From contig CAISOH010000067.1 in the NCBI GenBank assembly GCA_903887005.1, positions 1 through 64,000 of the forward strand: DNA of 64,000 nucleotides, read 5' to 3'. Numbering within the stretch: the stretch's first letter is position 1; the number at the start of each line of letters is the position of its first letter. Of this stretch, positions 9,058 through 19,590 are shown in pieces. The translations under genes were made by a program, and so were the position numbers. The DNA comes from an uncultured Bacteroidota bacterium (GTDB taxonomy: Bacteria; Bacteroidota; Bacteroidia; Chitinophagales; Chitinophagaceae). The notes under the pieces are model-generated. The model made no database searches and had not been told where the DNA came from. It saw only the letters and a program-made list of their open reading frames with translations.

Positions 9058-11343
9058 CTACCATTTTCCACTCATCATGCCTATGGCTGCATCCAGCAGC
9101 TCATCCTTGCCCTCTTTTATGCCCTTTATGGTTGGTTTAACCACCCGGTCAATTTTCACTCCCTTACGTTGGGTTTCTGTTTCATCAGGATATAAAATAC
9201 CTATACCGGAGAACATAGTTCTGATCCCGCCGGGCAACATAATCTCCGAAACATTTCCATCGGCGCCCGCAGTTGTGCTGCCAATTACTTTTACTTTCGG
9301 TGCAGTTGATAAAGCCATGGTCTGGTATTCAGCGCTGCTTTGTGTTATTGCATTGACAATGATCACTACTTTACCTTTATAATAATCCTTATTTTTTCTG
9401 CCATTTTCCGGCCCGTCACCGGTTTTAAAGTATCCCGGATAGTCTGTACTGCAAAATGTAAACTTTACAAATGGCGATGCAGCAGGTTTTAGCCATTTGG
9501 CATAAGTAAATGTCATAAAGGTGGAAGGGTAGCAGCGCATATCTATTATTAATCCCTTTGTATCATCAAACAATGTTTCAATACTGTCTATGTCATCATC
9601 TTTTAGTTTAGCGGGGAAAATATAGCCTATATTGCCTTTCAGCATCTTATAGCCCGCTTTTTCTTTTCCCTGGAAATCCACTTTCAGGTCAATTTTTTCA
9701 ATGTCCACCCTGGTAACAGTGATATCTGTGAGCAGCCCATCTCTTTTGATAGTCAATTGCGCTTCCGGTTTATTGCTCCGTAACAGGAACCCACGGCTGC
9801 CGGGCATGTCCCTTAACTGTGTTTCATAATTGGATGCAGGGGTCAGCGGCAAATACTTTTTGATCAAATCATCAAGAGGCACGCCATCTATCTTTTCTAT
9901 AACATCTCCAATTTTTATTTTATTCCTTACAGCTTCATCATTAGTATAATAATCAGTAACTACCAGCCGGCCTTCAATAAACTTCGCCTGGAAAGGAGTT
10001 ATTAGATCGCCCTTCATCTTCCCGATCTGCGTACCACCGCCCCAAATATTGGCATGGGTGTCATGTATCCGGGCTATGAGTTTTAAGCAGGCTGCCTGGT
10101 AAGCCATTGTATCTGCAGCCTCCCAGAATTCAGGTATGAATTCAGTTAATACCTTATTCCAGTTATCATCTATCAGATGTTTGTCGGGGAAGAAATACTG
10201 CACCATATTCCAGTAACGGTATAAGGCCAGCAGGCGCATTCCCGCATCGGGATAAGGCATTTTGGAATAAGCCTTTTCATGTTTAAAAACCGGATTACCT
10301 ACACCCGGCGCGGATTCTATATAATAGTTCTTTTCTTCATTGCGCCTGTTCTGTCTTATATACACCAGTTTGTCAGTGAATTTCTTTGAGAAATTATTTG
10401 GAATAAACAGGTTCCCGTAATCAGGCAATATTTTTATATTTTCTTTTTTATCCGGGTCAGCACATTTTCTGCATAAATCAGGCACGCCAAATGAGTCCAC
10501 CCAATGCTCCATAACTTTATTGGCTTCTTTAACATTTTCCGCGGCCAGTACTTTTGGCAGCACGCGGAATAATTCAGCGTCCATATTATACTCACCTTTG
10601 TTTACTCCGGCATGATAGTATTTTATAAAGCCCCACAGCATACCGAGATTGGTAAGCTCCTTTATTTTATCGCTGTTAAGCGCTGTAGCCTCCATGCCTG
10701 AACCATTATTGAATTCAGTGTCCTGATCAGCTTTATATTCAGATGGAGGTGGCGTATATAATTTCGCTTCAGTAATATCTGTTCCATCAATGGTAATATG
10801 CAGATTATCCATCCACATCTTACCTGTGCCCGATATTAATCCGCCGACAAAAATGCTTTTAACTTCATCCTGGTCGTAGTCCAGTTCTATAGTGTATTCC
10901 TTCCAGTCGGTAGTGCCTTTTATCGGCCGCTTCATCATATTGTCGAACCCCAGGTTTTTATTGTCTTCGCCGTCTAAACGCATCCACAGACCTGCGCCTT
11001 CCGTTACATCCTCTGTTTTTACATAACCGGTTAGTTTTATTTTGCTTCCTTTGAAGATTTGATTAATGGCATAATTGGATGCTGTCCATGGTTTATACCC
11101 TTTGGTCCAGTCTATGAGCAGGGAATACCTGCCATTATGCTTTATTACAGAATCAGATTTATAAGCTCCCGGCTGGTCGCCCGCAATATCAGATTTGCTG
11201 ATATTACCCAGGCCCCAACCTGCAGGCAAGCCTGTTTTCGCGTCTTGTTTTTCAAAGCCAAGGTTATAACTGTTATTATTTGTTTGTGCATAACCTGTAA
11301 GAGCAGCAATGCAAAGTACGAATAAGAGGAACTGTCTTTTCAT
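9058..11343 (-). CDS. Exported S41 family peptidase with N-terminal beta-sandwich domain
   Basis: A 761-residue protein from the ATG at 11343, where a signal peptide begins (MKRQFLLFVLCIAALTGYAQ); the frame is open upstream to 11415, but that extension precedes the signal. Residues ~25-190 resemble a carbohydrate-binding-like sandwich (LNLGFE-type opening, ILIDWTKGYKPW). A helical middle region follows, then a PDZ-like part (KIGDVIEKIDGVPLDDLI) and the tail-specific protease core with the nucleophile serine in ITQSSAEYQTMAL and the GSTTAGADGNV loop. S41 peptidases of this layout are periplasmic or surface proteases in Bacteroidota. The substrate is not known. Confidence 0.88.
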   Translation of the reverse strand: MKRQFLLFVLCIAALTGYAQTNNNSYNLGFEKQDAKTGLPAGWGLGNISKSDIAGDQPGAYKSDSVIKHNGRYSLLIDWTKGYKPWTASNYAINQIFKGSKIKLTGYVKTEDVTEGAGLWMRLDGEDNKNLGFDNMMKRPIKGTTDWKEYTIELDYDQDEVKSIFVGGLISGTGKMWMDNLHITIDGTDITEAKLYTPPPSEYKADQDTEFNNGSGMEATALNSDKIKELTNLGMLWGFIKYYHAGVNKGEYNMDAELFRVLPKVLAAENVKEANKVMEHWVDSFGVPDLCRKCADPDKKENIKILPDYGNLFIPNNFSKKFTDKLVYIRQNRRNEEKNYYIESAPGVGNPVFKHEKAYSKMPYPDAGMRLLALYRYWNMVQYFFPDKHLIDDNWNKVLTEFIPEFWEAADTMAYQAACLKLIARIHDTHANIWGGGTQIGKMKGDLITPFQAKFIEGRLVVTDYYTNDEAVRNKIKIGDVIEKIDGVPLDDLIKKYLPLTPASNYETQLRDMPGSRGFLLRSNKPEAQLTIKRDGLLTDITVTRVDIEKIDLKVDFQGKEKAGYKMLKGNIGYIFPAKLKDDDIDSIETLFDDTKGLIIDMRCYPSTFMTFTYAKWLKPAASPFVKFTFCSTDYPGYFKTGDGPENGRKNKDYYKGKVVIIVNAITQSSAEYQTMALSTAPKVKVIGSTTAGADGNVSEIMLPGGIRTMFSGIGILYPDETETQRKGVKIDRVVKPTIKGIKEGKDELLDAAIGMMSGKW

Positions 11344-11476
11344 AAATAAACCCGGTTTAAAAAAGCATAACGGGAGATTAAGCCGAAAGGTAATAAATAC
11401 CTTAACATCCTTCACCTGATAAATGTTAATTATTATTACGCCAAATCAAAGCGGAGATGGGAGTTGTCCTGTTAAG

Positions 11477-11513
11477 CAGATGTTCCACACTTTTTTCAAG
11501 TGTGGAACATCTG
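11477..11513. repeat. Perfect 16-bp intergenic hairpin
   Basis: CAGATGTTCCACACTT (11477-11492) is exactly complementary to 11498-11513, with a 5-base loop. It lies between the stop of the minus-strand NHL gene and the S41 gene, with no T-run after it on the minus strand. Two hairpins of related sequence lie at 14262-14296 and 39006-39038, so this looks like a dispersed palindromic element, possibly acting as a processing or termination site. Confidence 0.75.
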
Positions 11514-11537
11514 GTAACTATTGAGAGAACGAGGCAA

Positions 11538-14114
11538 CTATTCCTTTACAAACTTCCTGCCCTCTGTGCCATTTATCTTAATGAAGTAAACGCCGGAAAT
11601 TAAGTTAGAAACATCAGCCTGTACAGACCCGATGCCATTACTAGTGAATGCAGTTCTCCATACTTCACGGCCTATGATATCTGAAATGATAATAGTATTC
11701 CGGGACGCCCAATTGTTCCATTCGATATTTAAAACCGTTGATGCAGGGTTAGGGAATATACTCAACTCTTGAATTGTATTAACCGGATTACCGAGGGCCT
11801 CGCAATCAACTACTGTTATTTGCTGCATGGTATATGCCCCGCCACATGAATTGCTAACCGAGTAAATAATTGTGTCAATACCTGCTGTGTAGCCTGTAAA
11901 TATCCCTGAGCTTGTAAGCATGCCATGGCCATTGGTCTGCGTCCACATACCCCCGGTGATAGCATCTGACAGCGTAATAGATGCATTCATACAAACGGTT
12001 GTATCGCTTATTATGGTACCTGCATCAGGCGATGGATTGATTGTAATTGTAGCGATAGAAGTATCTGTGCCGCATGTGTTACTCACTGTATAAATTATTG
12101 TATCAATTCCCATTGAAATGCCATTGATTATGCCCCAGCCAGAAACTGTAGCATTACTATTGGTGACACTCCATGTACCCCATGTGATGGCATCGGATAA
12201 GGCAATGGAGGCTCCGGGGCATACAATTGTTGTGCCGGTTATTACACCTGCGGAAGGAAAAGTGTCAATGGTAATTAATTTGGATGCAATTGCGGTGCCA
12301 CATACATTACTTACGCTATATGAAATGGCGGCAATGCCCGGCGATAAACCTTTAACAATGCCTGCGGAAGAAACTGAAGCGTATAGACTGCTTGCAACCC
12401 ATTCTCCGTCGCCTACGCTCTCTGACAAGGTATCCAGGTTACCCATACAAAAGCTGTCATTACCGCTGATAATCCCCGCATTAGGAGGTGCAACAACTGA
12501 AATAGCGTATGAATCTGCAACTGTGCATCCGAAGTATGAAACTGAATACAGAATAGTATCATTACCTGAGGCCAGGCCTGTAGCAACACCTGATGTGGTA
12601 ATTGATGCATTGCTGTTGGTGACGCTCCATATACCGCCTGTTATAGTCTCGGAGAAAGTGGCTGATTTATATAAACATATACCAGGGCCCAGCTTTGTTG
12701 AGATAACGCCTGTGGGAACCGCGCTCATTGAAACGTATATCGTAACAGTATCAACATAAGTACCATCTGTCACACGTATCCTGAATGAATCAGTTCCGGA
12801 ATAACCTGAACCCGGTATATACGAAAGCCCGGTTGGTATAAGCAGAATATTTGGCCCCACAGAAGTAGTAGTATAAGGGAAACCTGATAATGTACCATTA
12901 ACCGGCGCACTTACTACAGACCAGGTTTCCGGCTGGGCATAATCCATATCTGTAATAGACAGCTCTTTATTAATTGAAAAAGCCGTTCCAATACAAGCAT
13001 TTATACTTTGGCCTTCGCCAAAGGCAAACTTAGGCAAATGAGTTACCAATACCAGTTTTCTTATCCGGTCATTGCCATAATCTGCTATGTAAATATTGTC
13101 TGCTGTATCGGCACAAAGGCCTTCATTCATGGCCATAGGTGCATAAAGGGAATTGGTGTCATCGCCGAATGATTTTACGTAATATATTCCGGCGACCGGA
13201 TAAACTGTATCAGTAATAGCATCCAGCTTTCTACAGGAACAGCTCCATTCATCGAAATACAAATCTCCTTTCTTGTCTGCACATAGCCCGCTTGCACCAC
13301 CTAAGAATGTCATCAACGCCGGATGACCATACATTGTTCCTCCTCCTCCTGCAATCGTCGAAATAATACCGGTTGTCGCGTTAATTTTTCTTATAAATGG
13401 GTCACTCTGATCTACAAAAAATACATCTCCTGCCGGGTTAATCCCAATATTGATCCCACGTCCCATACTTAGTGTTGCGGAAGTCGCAGGTCCACCATCT
13501 CCGCTATATCCTTTTACTCCAGTTCCGGCTATAGTTGTAACTATGCCTGTCACAGCGTCAATTTTCCGGATACGGAAATTACTACCGTCCTCTAAGTAAA
13601 TATTACCCGACTTATCAACACCTAAACCAAAAATGTCATTAAATTTTGCATTCGTCGCAGGTCCCCCATCTCCTGAATAACCCGAAATTCCTGTACCAGC
13701 GAAAGTGGTAATAATACCGGTGGCAGCATCAATTTTTTTTATTTTATTGTTTGCCACAACAACAAATACATCTCCGGCTGCGTTCGAGCATATATTTGAA
13801 GAGCCTAATCTTTCGTCGGTCGCAGGAATACCATCTGCAGTTGATGATCCTCCACCTGCAATTGTGGTAACTGTCCCATATTTAGCAGACAATTTTCTTA
13901 TTGTATTAATTGTAAAAAAGTAAACGTTATTTGCACCATCTGTGCATACATCAAATGGGCTTGAAATTTGGGTGGCAACACCCGGATGGCCATCTCCGTT
14001 AAAACCTCCAACGCCAGTCCCTACCACCGTCACAGTAATCCTTTGGGCATTTACAATATTAACTGTTATCAATAACAGCGCAAGGGAGAGTAAGGCAATT
14101 GTACACTTTTTCAT
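11538..14114 (-). CDS. Secreted NHL beta-propeller/Ig-like protein with T9SS sorting domain
   Basis: An 858-residue exported protein with a signal peptide at residues 1-23 (MKKCTIALLSLALLLITVNI). Residues ~30-360 contain repeated GxxGYSGDGGPATxAxF and IRKIDAxTGIxTTIAG units, the signature of NHL-type beta-propeller blades. One cadherin/Ig-like segment follows (~370-465), then four Big_2-like modules with xGxWSVTNSNAxxxxxG. The end is a T9SS type A domain (LSIFPNPASTVLNIEWN ... ISGVYFIKI). It is likely exposed on the cell surface; the ligand is unknown. It is divergent from the TonB receptor gene at 14444. Confidence 0.88.
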   Translation of the reverse strand: MKKCTIALLSLALLLITVNIVNAQRITVTVVGTGVGGFNGDGHPGVATQISSPFDVCTDGANNVYFFTINTIRKLSAKYGTVTTIAGGGSSTADGIPATDERLGSSNICSNAAGDVFVVVANNKIKKIDAATGIITTFAGTGISGYSGDGGPATNAKFNDIFGLGVDKSGNIYLEDGSNFRIRKIDAVTGIVTTIAGTGVKGYSGDGGPATSATLSMGRGINIGINPAGDVFFVDQSDPFIRKINATTGIISTIAGGGGTMYGHPALMTFLGGASGLCADKKGDLYFDEWSCSCRKLDAITDTVYPVAGIYYVKSFGDDTNSLYAPMAMNEGLCADTADNIYIADYGNDRIRKLVLVTHLPKFAFGEGQSINACIGTAFSINKELSITDMDYAQPETWSVVSAPVNGTLSGFPYTTTSVGPNILLIPTGLSYIPGSGYSGTDSFRIRVTDGTYVDTVTIYVSMSAVPTGVISTKLGPGICLYKSATFSETITGGIWSVTNSNASITTSGVATGLASGNDTILYSVSYFGCTVADSYAISVVAPPNAGIISGNDSFCMGNLDTLSESVGDGEWVASSLYASVSSAGIVKGLSPGIAAISYSVSNVCGTAIASKLITIDTFPSAGVITGTTIVCPGASIALSDAITWGTWSVTNSNATVSGWGIINGISMGIDTIIYTVSNTCGTDTSIATITINPSPDAGTIISDTTVCMNASITLSDAITGGMWTQTNGHGMLTSSGIFTGYTAGIDTIIYSVSNSCGGAYTMQQITVVDCEALGNPVNTIQELSIFPNPASTVLNIEWNNWASRNTIIISDIIGREVWRTAFTSNGIGSVQADVSNLISGVYFIKINGTEGRKFVKE

Positions 14115-14261
14115 AAAAAAAGATAGAAGAGTTAAAGATGGATCATTACATGAAAATTAATAGTAATTATTTAATGAGATAAAATTAAGAAATATCCACA
14201 ATAAAAAAAATAAAAGAATAAATAGTTTGTTTGGCTGAAAATTGCAAGTTCCAGAAGAAAA

Positions 14262-14296
14262 CAGGTGTGCCATATCTTGAAGATGTGACACACCTG
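14262..14296. repeat. Intergenic hairpin, AGATGTG family
   Basis: CAGGTGTGCCATATCTT (14262-14278) pairs with 14280-14296 (AAGATGTGACACACCTG) with one mismatch and one wobble; the innermost pairs must open to give a loop. It lies between two divergent genes, so a plain terminator role is unlikely. The remainder of 14115-14443 is AT-rich, and no gene is visible in it. Confidence 0.6.
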
Positions 14297-14443
14297 CGCC
14301 CTGACTATTGTTATCACTTCAATGTCCGCGATATTAATCCACTATCATTTTTCCCTATCCTACATTAACAATACTTTATTTTACTAAAGATGCTTTTCTC
14401 ATATATTTACTACACTTTTGTGCAGTTTTATCAGACACATCTT

Positions 14444-17089
14444 ATGCACTTATTCCGTCTTTCTGCTTTTACACTGATCCTATCATTGCTGGCTTTCCCG
14501 GTATTAGCCCAAACGGGCGCTCCCGGCCCCACAGGGAAAATTGGCAGTATTTCCGGTAAATTAACAGATTCCAAAAATAACCCGGTTTCCTATGCTACGG
14601 TTACCTTGCTCCGCGACTCATCAGTTGTAAATGGTGACCTTTCAAAGGATGATGGCTCTTTCAAAATTATTTCTACAGGTACCGGCAATTTCCGTTTGCG
14701 TATAGAATCAATAGGATTAGCTACCAAGACAATTAATGTGCAGATAACACCAGACGCACCGGATAAAAAAATCGGGAATATTAAAGTAACTGAAATCGAA
14801 AATAAGCTCGGCGAGGTAAGCGTAATAGGAGAAAAGCCGGTAATGGAGCTGAAGGTGGACAAAAAAGTATTTAACGTAGAAAAGAATACCACCACTGCCG
14901 GGGGCAGCGCTACCGATGTGCTGCAAAACGTACCTTCGGTATCTGTGGATGTGGATGGCAATGTAAGCCTGCGCGGTAAAAGCGGTGTAACCATACTGAT
15001 AGATGGCAAGCCTGCCACGATGCTTGGATCCGATGTTAATTCAGCATTGCAGAGCCTGCCCGCCAGCAGTATAGACAATGTGGAAATAATCACCAACCCT
15101 TCCGCCAAATATGACGCGCAGGGCACCAGCGGCATCATTAATATCATCACCAAAAAAGATGGCCGCCTTGGAATCAACGGTAATCTTACGTTAGGCGCAG
15201 GCACCCGAGATAAATATAATGGCAACTTCGGGCTGAATGCCCGGAAAGGAAAATGGAATGTATTTATGAACAGTAGCTTCCGGCTCAACAGCACCTATAA
15301 TGATGTAATCACAGACCGGGAAGATAAAATGCCTGACCTTATTTCGAAAAAAACTCAGTCTTACCACACTTTTGAGCATGTGCCACGTGATTTTAATGGC
15401 AACTTCAATACCATTGGCGCTTCATTTGACCCGGACAAATACAACTCTATAACTCTTACTGAGAATATAAATATCATGGAATTTAAGTTCAGAGACAATT
15501 CCGACTATTATGTATATGACAGCCCGGGAGAAATGGGAAATACCCTGCTGCACCAAAACAGGAATAGCGGTTTTTCCGGGGAGCCGAGGTCCACATCCAC
15601 CGCCCTTGATTATAAGCACAAGTTCAAAAAGAAAGATGAAGAATTAAATGTTGACGGAACCTTTGCGCATACTGCCATGCAACGTTACCAGGACTATACC
15701 ACCACGTTTCCTGATAGTAATTATTTTGTAAAAGAAACGGCTCCCGGCAGCGGCACTAACAGTTCCTTTAATGTATGGGCGGATTATACAGACGCTTTGT
15801 TTACTAAAAACGGTAAACTGGGGTTAGGGTTTAAATCCCAGTTCTACTGGTTTAACAGCAGCAATAACCCCATCATCCAGGATTCTGCGGGGGCAGCCTG
15901 GAGAATTGATTCAAGCCTGTTATCTATATACAACTATACCCAGCAGACTCATGCCGCTTATATAAACTGGAGTGACCAGGTTGGTAAATTTACTTACCAG
16001 GCAGGGCTGAGGGCAGAAGACGCTGCATATGATGGTAACGGAAGCGTACCAAGACCGGCAACATTTCACAATAACTTCCTGAGCCTGTTCCCATCTGCAT
16101 TTATTTCTTATCAATTACAAAATCAGCAAAGCATTTATCTCAACTATAGCCGCCGTACCAACAGGCCCGGTTTTATGCAGTTATTACCTTTTGTTGATCT
16201 TTCTAATCCAAGTACAGTTAACAGGGGAAACCCTAACCTGATACCTGAATTTATTAATAATATTGAATTCAGCTATAACAAATTAGACAATAAGGGGAAT
16301 AACTTTATTTTCAGTACTTATTATGCCTATACACAAAACCTTATCCAGAAAATTACCCGGCCGTTAACGGCTGCTGAGGCAATCCAATTCGGCGTTCCTA
16401 CGAGTGATTTGTTTACAGAACCAATTAATATCGCTTCCGGCGCTACTTACGGACTGGAAGGCACCGGCCATATCCAGATATTGCCCATCTGGGATGCAAC
16501 ACTCAATCTTAACTTTTTCCAAAACCAGCTTATAATCGGCAATGGAGATACCAGTTTTACCAAATACTTATCCAATAACAATGGATTTAGCTGGTTTGGG
16601 AAGATAAACAGTAATCTTAAATTGCCCAGGGGTTTCTCATTCCAGGTAAATGCCAATTATGAATCGCCCAAGGTAATAGCCCAGGGCAGCCTGAAAGAAA
16701 CTTACTGGATAGACCTGGCTTTAAGGAAGAACTTCTGGAAGAATAAGGCTACCCTTATATTAAATTGTTCTGACATCCTGAAAACTCATAATTACGTTAT
16801 TGATTATAATCTCTCTGCTTATAATGAAACTATTAACCGGATAAGAGAAACGAGAATCGGCAATATAACTTTCACTTACCGTTTCGGAAAATCGGATGTT
16901 GGCAAGAATTTTGCAGGAGGTAATGCAGGGAAAAAGGATAAATCACAGGATGACAAATTAAAACCTGTAAAACCGTCAGATGAAGACCGTCAGAAAAACC
17001 TGAAGGAAGGCGATGATAATGACCAGGGCGGCGGAGGAATGGGTGGCGATAAAGGCGGCCAAAAGAAAGATGGAGGTGGGCGTAATTAA
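14444..17089 (+). CDS. TonB-dependent outer-membrane receptor, OMP beta-barrel family
   Basis: An 881-residue outer membrane receptor. The ATG at 14444 is chosen because the signal peptide (MHLFRLSAFTLILSLLAFPV) begins there; the frame is open to 14390. Residues ~35-125 form a carboxypeptidase-regulatory-like domain (SISGKLTDSKNNPVSYATV). The plug domain follows (SATDVLQNVPSVSVDVDGNV, NIITKKDG), then a ~600-residue barrel of the OMP_b-brl_3 type ending in a typical strand (GNITFTYRFGKSD). A low-complexity K/D/G-rich tail of about 60 residues comes after the barrel, which is unusual for a surface receptor. DUF4197 follows after 24 bases, so the two are probably one transcript. The substrate cannot be read from sequence. 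Confidence 0.9.
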   Translation: MHLFRLSAFTLILSLLAFPVLAQTGAPGPTGKIGSISGKLTDSKNNPVSYATVTLLRDSSVVNGDLSKDDGSFKIISTGTGNFRLRIESIGLATKTINVQITPDAPDKKIGNIKVTEIENKLGEVSVIGEKPVMELKVDKKVFNVEKNTTTAGGSATDVLQNVPSVSVDVDGNVSLRGKSGVTILIDGKPATMLGSDVNSALQSLPASSIDNVEIITNPSAKYDAQGTSGIINIITKKDGRLGINGNLTLGAGTRDKYNGNFGLNARKGKWNVFMNSSFRLNSTYNDVITDREDKMPDLISKKTQSYHTFEHVPRDFNGNFNTIGASFDPDKYNSITLTENINIMEFKFRDNSDYYVYDSPGEMGNTLLHQNRNSGFSGEPRSTSTALDYKHKFKKKDEELNVDGTFAHTAMQRYQDYTTTFPDSNYFVKETAPGSGTNSSFNVWADYTDALFTKNGKLGLGFKSQFYWFNSSNNPIIQDSAGAAWRIDSSLLSIYNYTQQTHAAYINWSDQVGKFTYQAGLRAEDAAYDGNGSVPRPATFHNNFLSLFPSAFISYQLQNQQSIYLNYSRRTNRPGFMQLLPFVDLSNPSTVNRGNPNLIPEFINNIEFSYNKLDNKGNNFIFSTYYAYTQNLIQKITRPLTAAEAIQFGVPTSDLFTEPINIASGATYGLEGTGHIQILPIWDATLNLNFFQNQLIIGNGDTSFTKYLSNNNGFSWFGKINSNLKLPRGFSFQVNANYESPKVIAQGSLKETYWIDLALRKNFWKNKATLILNCSDILKTHNYVIDYNLSAYNETINRIRETRIGNITFTYRFGKSDVGKNFAGGNAGKKDKSQDDKLKPVKPSDEDRQKNLKEGDDNDQGGGGMGGDKGGQKKDGGGRN

Positions 17090-17113
17090 AAAATATTTTA
17101 TAAAACGATATTT

Positions 17114-17866
17114 ATGAACAGGATAACAACAACATGTTTAGCGGTTATTTTATTGGTATGTATGGGTATTGGTGGGCAGGCGCAGATAATGCGCGATTAT
17201 GTAAATGACGCCCGCAAAAAGGTTACTGATTATAGCGGTAAGAAAAAAGGAGGAGGCCTGTCTGAAGCTGAAATATCGGCCGGATTGCGGCAGGCATTGC
17301 AGGTTGGCGCGCAAAACGCCACAAAGAAGGTTTCATCTGTTAATGGTTTCTTTGGGAATGCCCTGATAAAAATTTTAATGCCCCCGGAAGCTAAAAAAGT
17401 GGAAAATACTTTACGCTCCATCGGTATGGGCGACCAGGTTGATAAAGCAGTACTTTCCATGAACCGGGCTGCGGAAGATGCATCCATAAAAGCGTTGGAT
17501 ATATTCATTAATGCGATAAAGAACATGTCTATCCAGGATGGGTTATCTATATTGAAAGGAGGGAATAACGCTGCGACCGAATACCTGAAATCTAAAACCA
17601 CAGCCGCTTTAACAACTGCGTTCCGCCCTATCATTGAAGAATCGCTTGATAAAGTGAACGCAACAAAGTATTGGTCAGAGGTTTTTACTGTTTATAATGA
17701 ACTGCCAACTACCTATAAAAAAGTTAACCCTGACCTTCCTGCGTATGTTACTGAACGTGCGCTGAACGGAGTATTTGTATATATTGCTGATGAGGAAGCA
17801 AAAATCCGTATGAATCCGGCTGCCCGTGTTACCGACCTGCTGAAAAAGGTATTTGGTTCTAATTAG
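17114..17866 (+). CDS. DUF4197 domain-containing exported protein
   Basis: This 250-residue protein has a signal peptide (about residues 1-24, ending GIGGQAQ). The rest matches the DUF4197 pattern: LSEAEISAGLRQALQVGAQNA, then KILMPPEAKKVENTLRSIGM, then RAAEDASIKALDIFINAIKNM, and a C-terminal RALNGVFVYIADEEAKIRMNP. The family is widespread and periplasmic but has no known activity. It follows the TonB receptor by 24 bases in the same direction. Confidence 0.88.
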   Translation: MNRITTTCLAVILLVCMGIGGQAQIMRDYVNDARKKVTDYSGKKKGGGLSEAEISAGLRQALQVGAQNATKKVSSVNGFFGNALIKILMPPEAKKVENTLRSIGMGDQVDKAVLSMNRAAEDASIKALDIFINAIKNMSIQDGLSILKGGNNAATEYLKSKTTAALTTAFRPIIEESLDKVNATKYWSEVFTVYNELPTTYKKVNPDLPAYVTERALNGVFVYIADEEAKIRMNPAARVTDLLKKVFGSN

Positions 17867-17997
17867 CAGGTTCTTATAAATTTAATATATACTTTCTAAT
17901 AAAAAATAAACAATTTGCTTTATCTTGCAGATACTGCCAAAAGGAATAACCACATTCCTTAGAGGCTTTATGTTTAATTAGCAAAACTGTCAGTATT

Positions 17998-19590
17998 ATG
18001 TCGCAGGAACAAAATCAGGATCTTATAACCTGGTGGAATGAGCAATCATTTGCCGGAAAAGAATTATTCAGACTTGAAGAGAACGGAACGCTTATACTGC
18101 TGCCAAACAGCAATATTAAAGAGCGCGTAATTGCCACTATTTCCCCGGAAAATGCAGATGCCGTTATTAATAATCTCCGGGAAAAGTTTACAGCTGTTGA
18201 AGCAAAGGTGAGAGAACTGGAGTTGGAATGGCTGGAGACTGAAGATAAGTTTAAACTGGCAGACAAAGTAGCGAATATTAAAGAGTACCTCCATAAAGCC
18301 AACGCAATAGGCGACTTTGAAAAACCGGCTTTACTGGTACATGACTGGGAACATACCATTTACAGGTTAACAGAGGAGCACCATGCCGCTAAATTAAAGC
18401 TAGTGGAGCTGGCTGAAAGCCTCGCTGACAGCGACCAATGGAAAGAAACCACCCAGGTATTCCGGGATATTGCGGATAAATGGCGGCAATCGGGCTATGT
18501 GGATAAAAACCGCAATGATAAGCTCTGGAATAGGGTAGAAGCCGCACGCAAAGCTTTTCATGAGCGTAAACGCCTCCACCAGGAAGAAGAGGAAAAAGAC
18601 CTGCTCGTAAATCTCGACCTTAAAATAGACCTTGTAGAACAGGCTGAATCAATCGCACATTCTACAGACTGGAAAAAAACTACTGAAGAATATCGCCGCC
18701 TTACCGAAGAGTGGAAAACGATAGGCCATACTTTAAACAAAAAAAATGAAGAGTTATGGCAGCGTTTCCTTGCTGCCAAGAATGTATTTTTTGAAAATAA
18801 AAGAAAGCATTACAACGAAGTGCAGCAGGAGCAGGAAGCTAACTATGCTGTTAAATCCGCCATTGTTGAAAAAGCGGAAGCGCTTAAAGACAGCGTTGAA
18901 TGGAATGTTGCCACACAGGGATTCAGCGCCCTTATGGACGAATGGAAAAAGACTGGCCGGGTGCCACAGGCAAAGGCTGATGAATTGTGGAAACGATTTA
19001 CTGACGCTCAGGAACATTTTTTTGAAGCAAAACGCCAGCATACCGATGCGATAAGAATTGAACAGGAAAATAATTACAACCAGAAGAAAGAAATTCTTGA
19101 CCGCGCCCTCGAATTACAATATTCCAATCAATGGGGAGATGCCACCACAGAGATGAATGAGTTGCTGGAAGAATGGAAAAAAATCGGCCATGTACCCCGT
19201 GTTCACAGTGATAAAATGTGGGAAGAATTTATTGCCGCACGTAAAAATTTCTTCACCCGTAAGGATGCTAACCGCGAACAACGCAGGCAATATGCTGAAG
19301 ATCAAAAAATTGCCAGGGCTGCACAGGCAAAGGGCATTGTGACGAAACTGGAGCAGGACATAAAGGAAGAGGAAGAAAAAATTGCTGATTTTAAGGTTGC
19401 CATTGAAAATATTACGCCTGGCAAAAAAGCAGAAGAACTCCGCGCGCACCTTCAAAGACTTATTGAAGATGGCACTAAAAATTTAGCCCGGCTACAGGAG
19501 AAGTTTTCAAGAGCGCAAAATGATATGAAAGCAGTACCTGAAGCTGAAGCTGAACCTGTGGTTGACCAAACAAATGCTGTAGAACCATAA
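17998..19590 (+). CDS. DUF349 repeat protein
   Basis: A 530-residue cytosolic protein made of about five tandem DUF349 units of roughly 70-75 residues. Each unit has W(K)xTTxxxRxLxxEWKxIG near its middle and LWxRFxxAxxxFFExK near its end, at about residues 140-190, 215-265, 290-340, 360-410 and surroundings. Charged helices dominate and a strong coiled coil (EQDIKEEEEKIADFKVAIE) follows at about 450-500. DUF349 proteins are common in Bacteroidota and Actinobacteria; their function is unknown. It stands alone, with a 131-base gap upstream. Confidence 0.9.
   Translation: MSQEQNQDLITWWNEQSFAGKELFRLEENGTLILLPNSNIKERVIATISPENADAVINNLREKFTAVEAKVRELELEWLETEDKFKLADKVANIKEYLHKANAIGDFEKPALLVHDWEHTIYRLTEEHHAAKLKLVELAESLADSDQWKETTQVFRDIADKWRQSGYVDKNRNDKLWNRVEAARKAFHERKRLHQEEEEKDLLVNLDLKIDLVEQAESIAHSTDWKKTTEEYRRLTEEWKTIGHTLNKKNEELWQRFLAAKNVFFENKRKHYNEVQQEQEANYAVKSAIVEKAEALKDSVEWNVATQGFSALMDEWKKTGRVPQAKADELWKRFTDAQEHFFEAKRQHTDAIRIEQENNYNQKKEILDRALELQYSNQWGDATTEMNELLEEWKKIGHVPRVHSDKMWEEFIAARKNFFTRKDANREQRRQYAEDQKIARAAQAKGIVTKLEQDIKEEEEKIADFKVAIENITPGKKAEELRAHLQRLIEDGTKNLARLQEKFSRAQNDMKAVPEAEAEPVVDQTNAVEP

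Noticed and set aside
12118-12759. 213-codon plus-strand frame
   Set aside because: Antisense to the Ig-like repeats of the NHL protein; openness follows from the repeated codon pattern.
14590-15294. 234-codon minus-strand frame
   Set aside because: It lies wholly antisense to the TonB receptor plug, with hydrophobic low-complexity composition and no motif.
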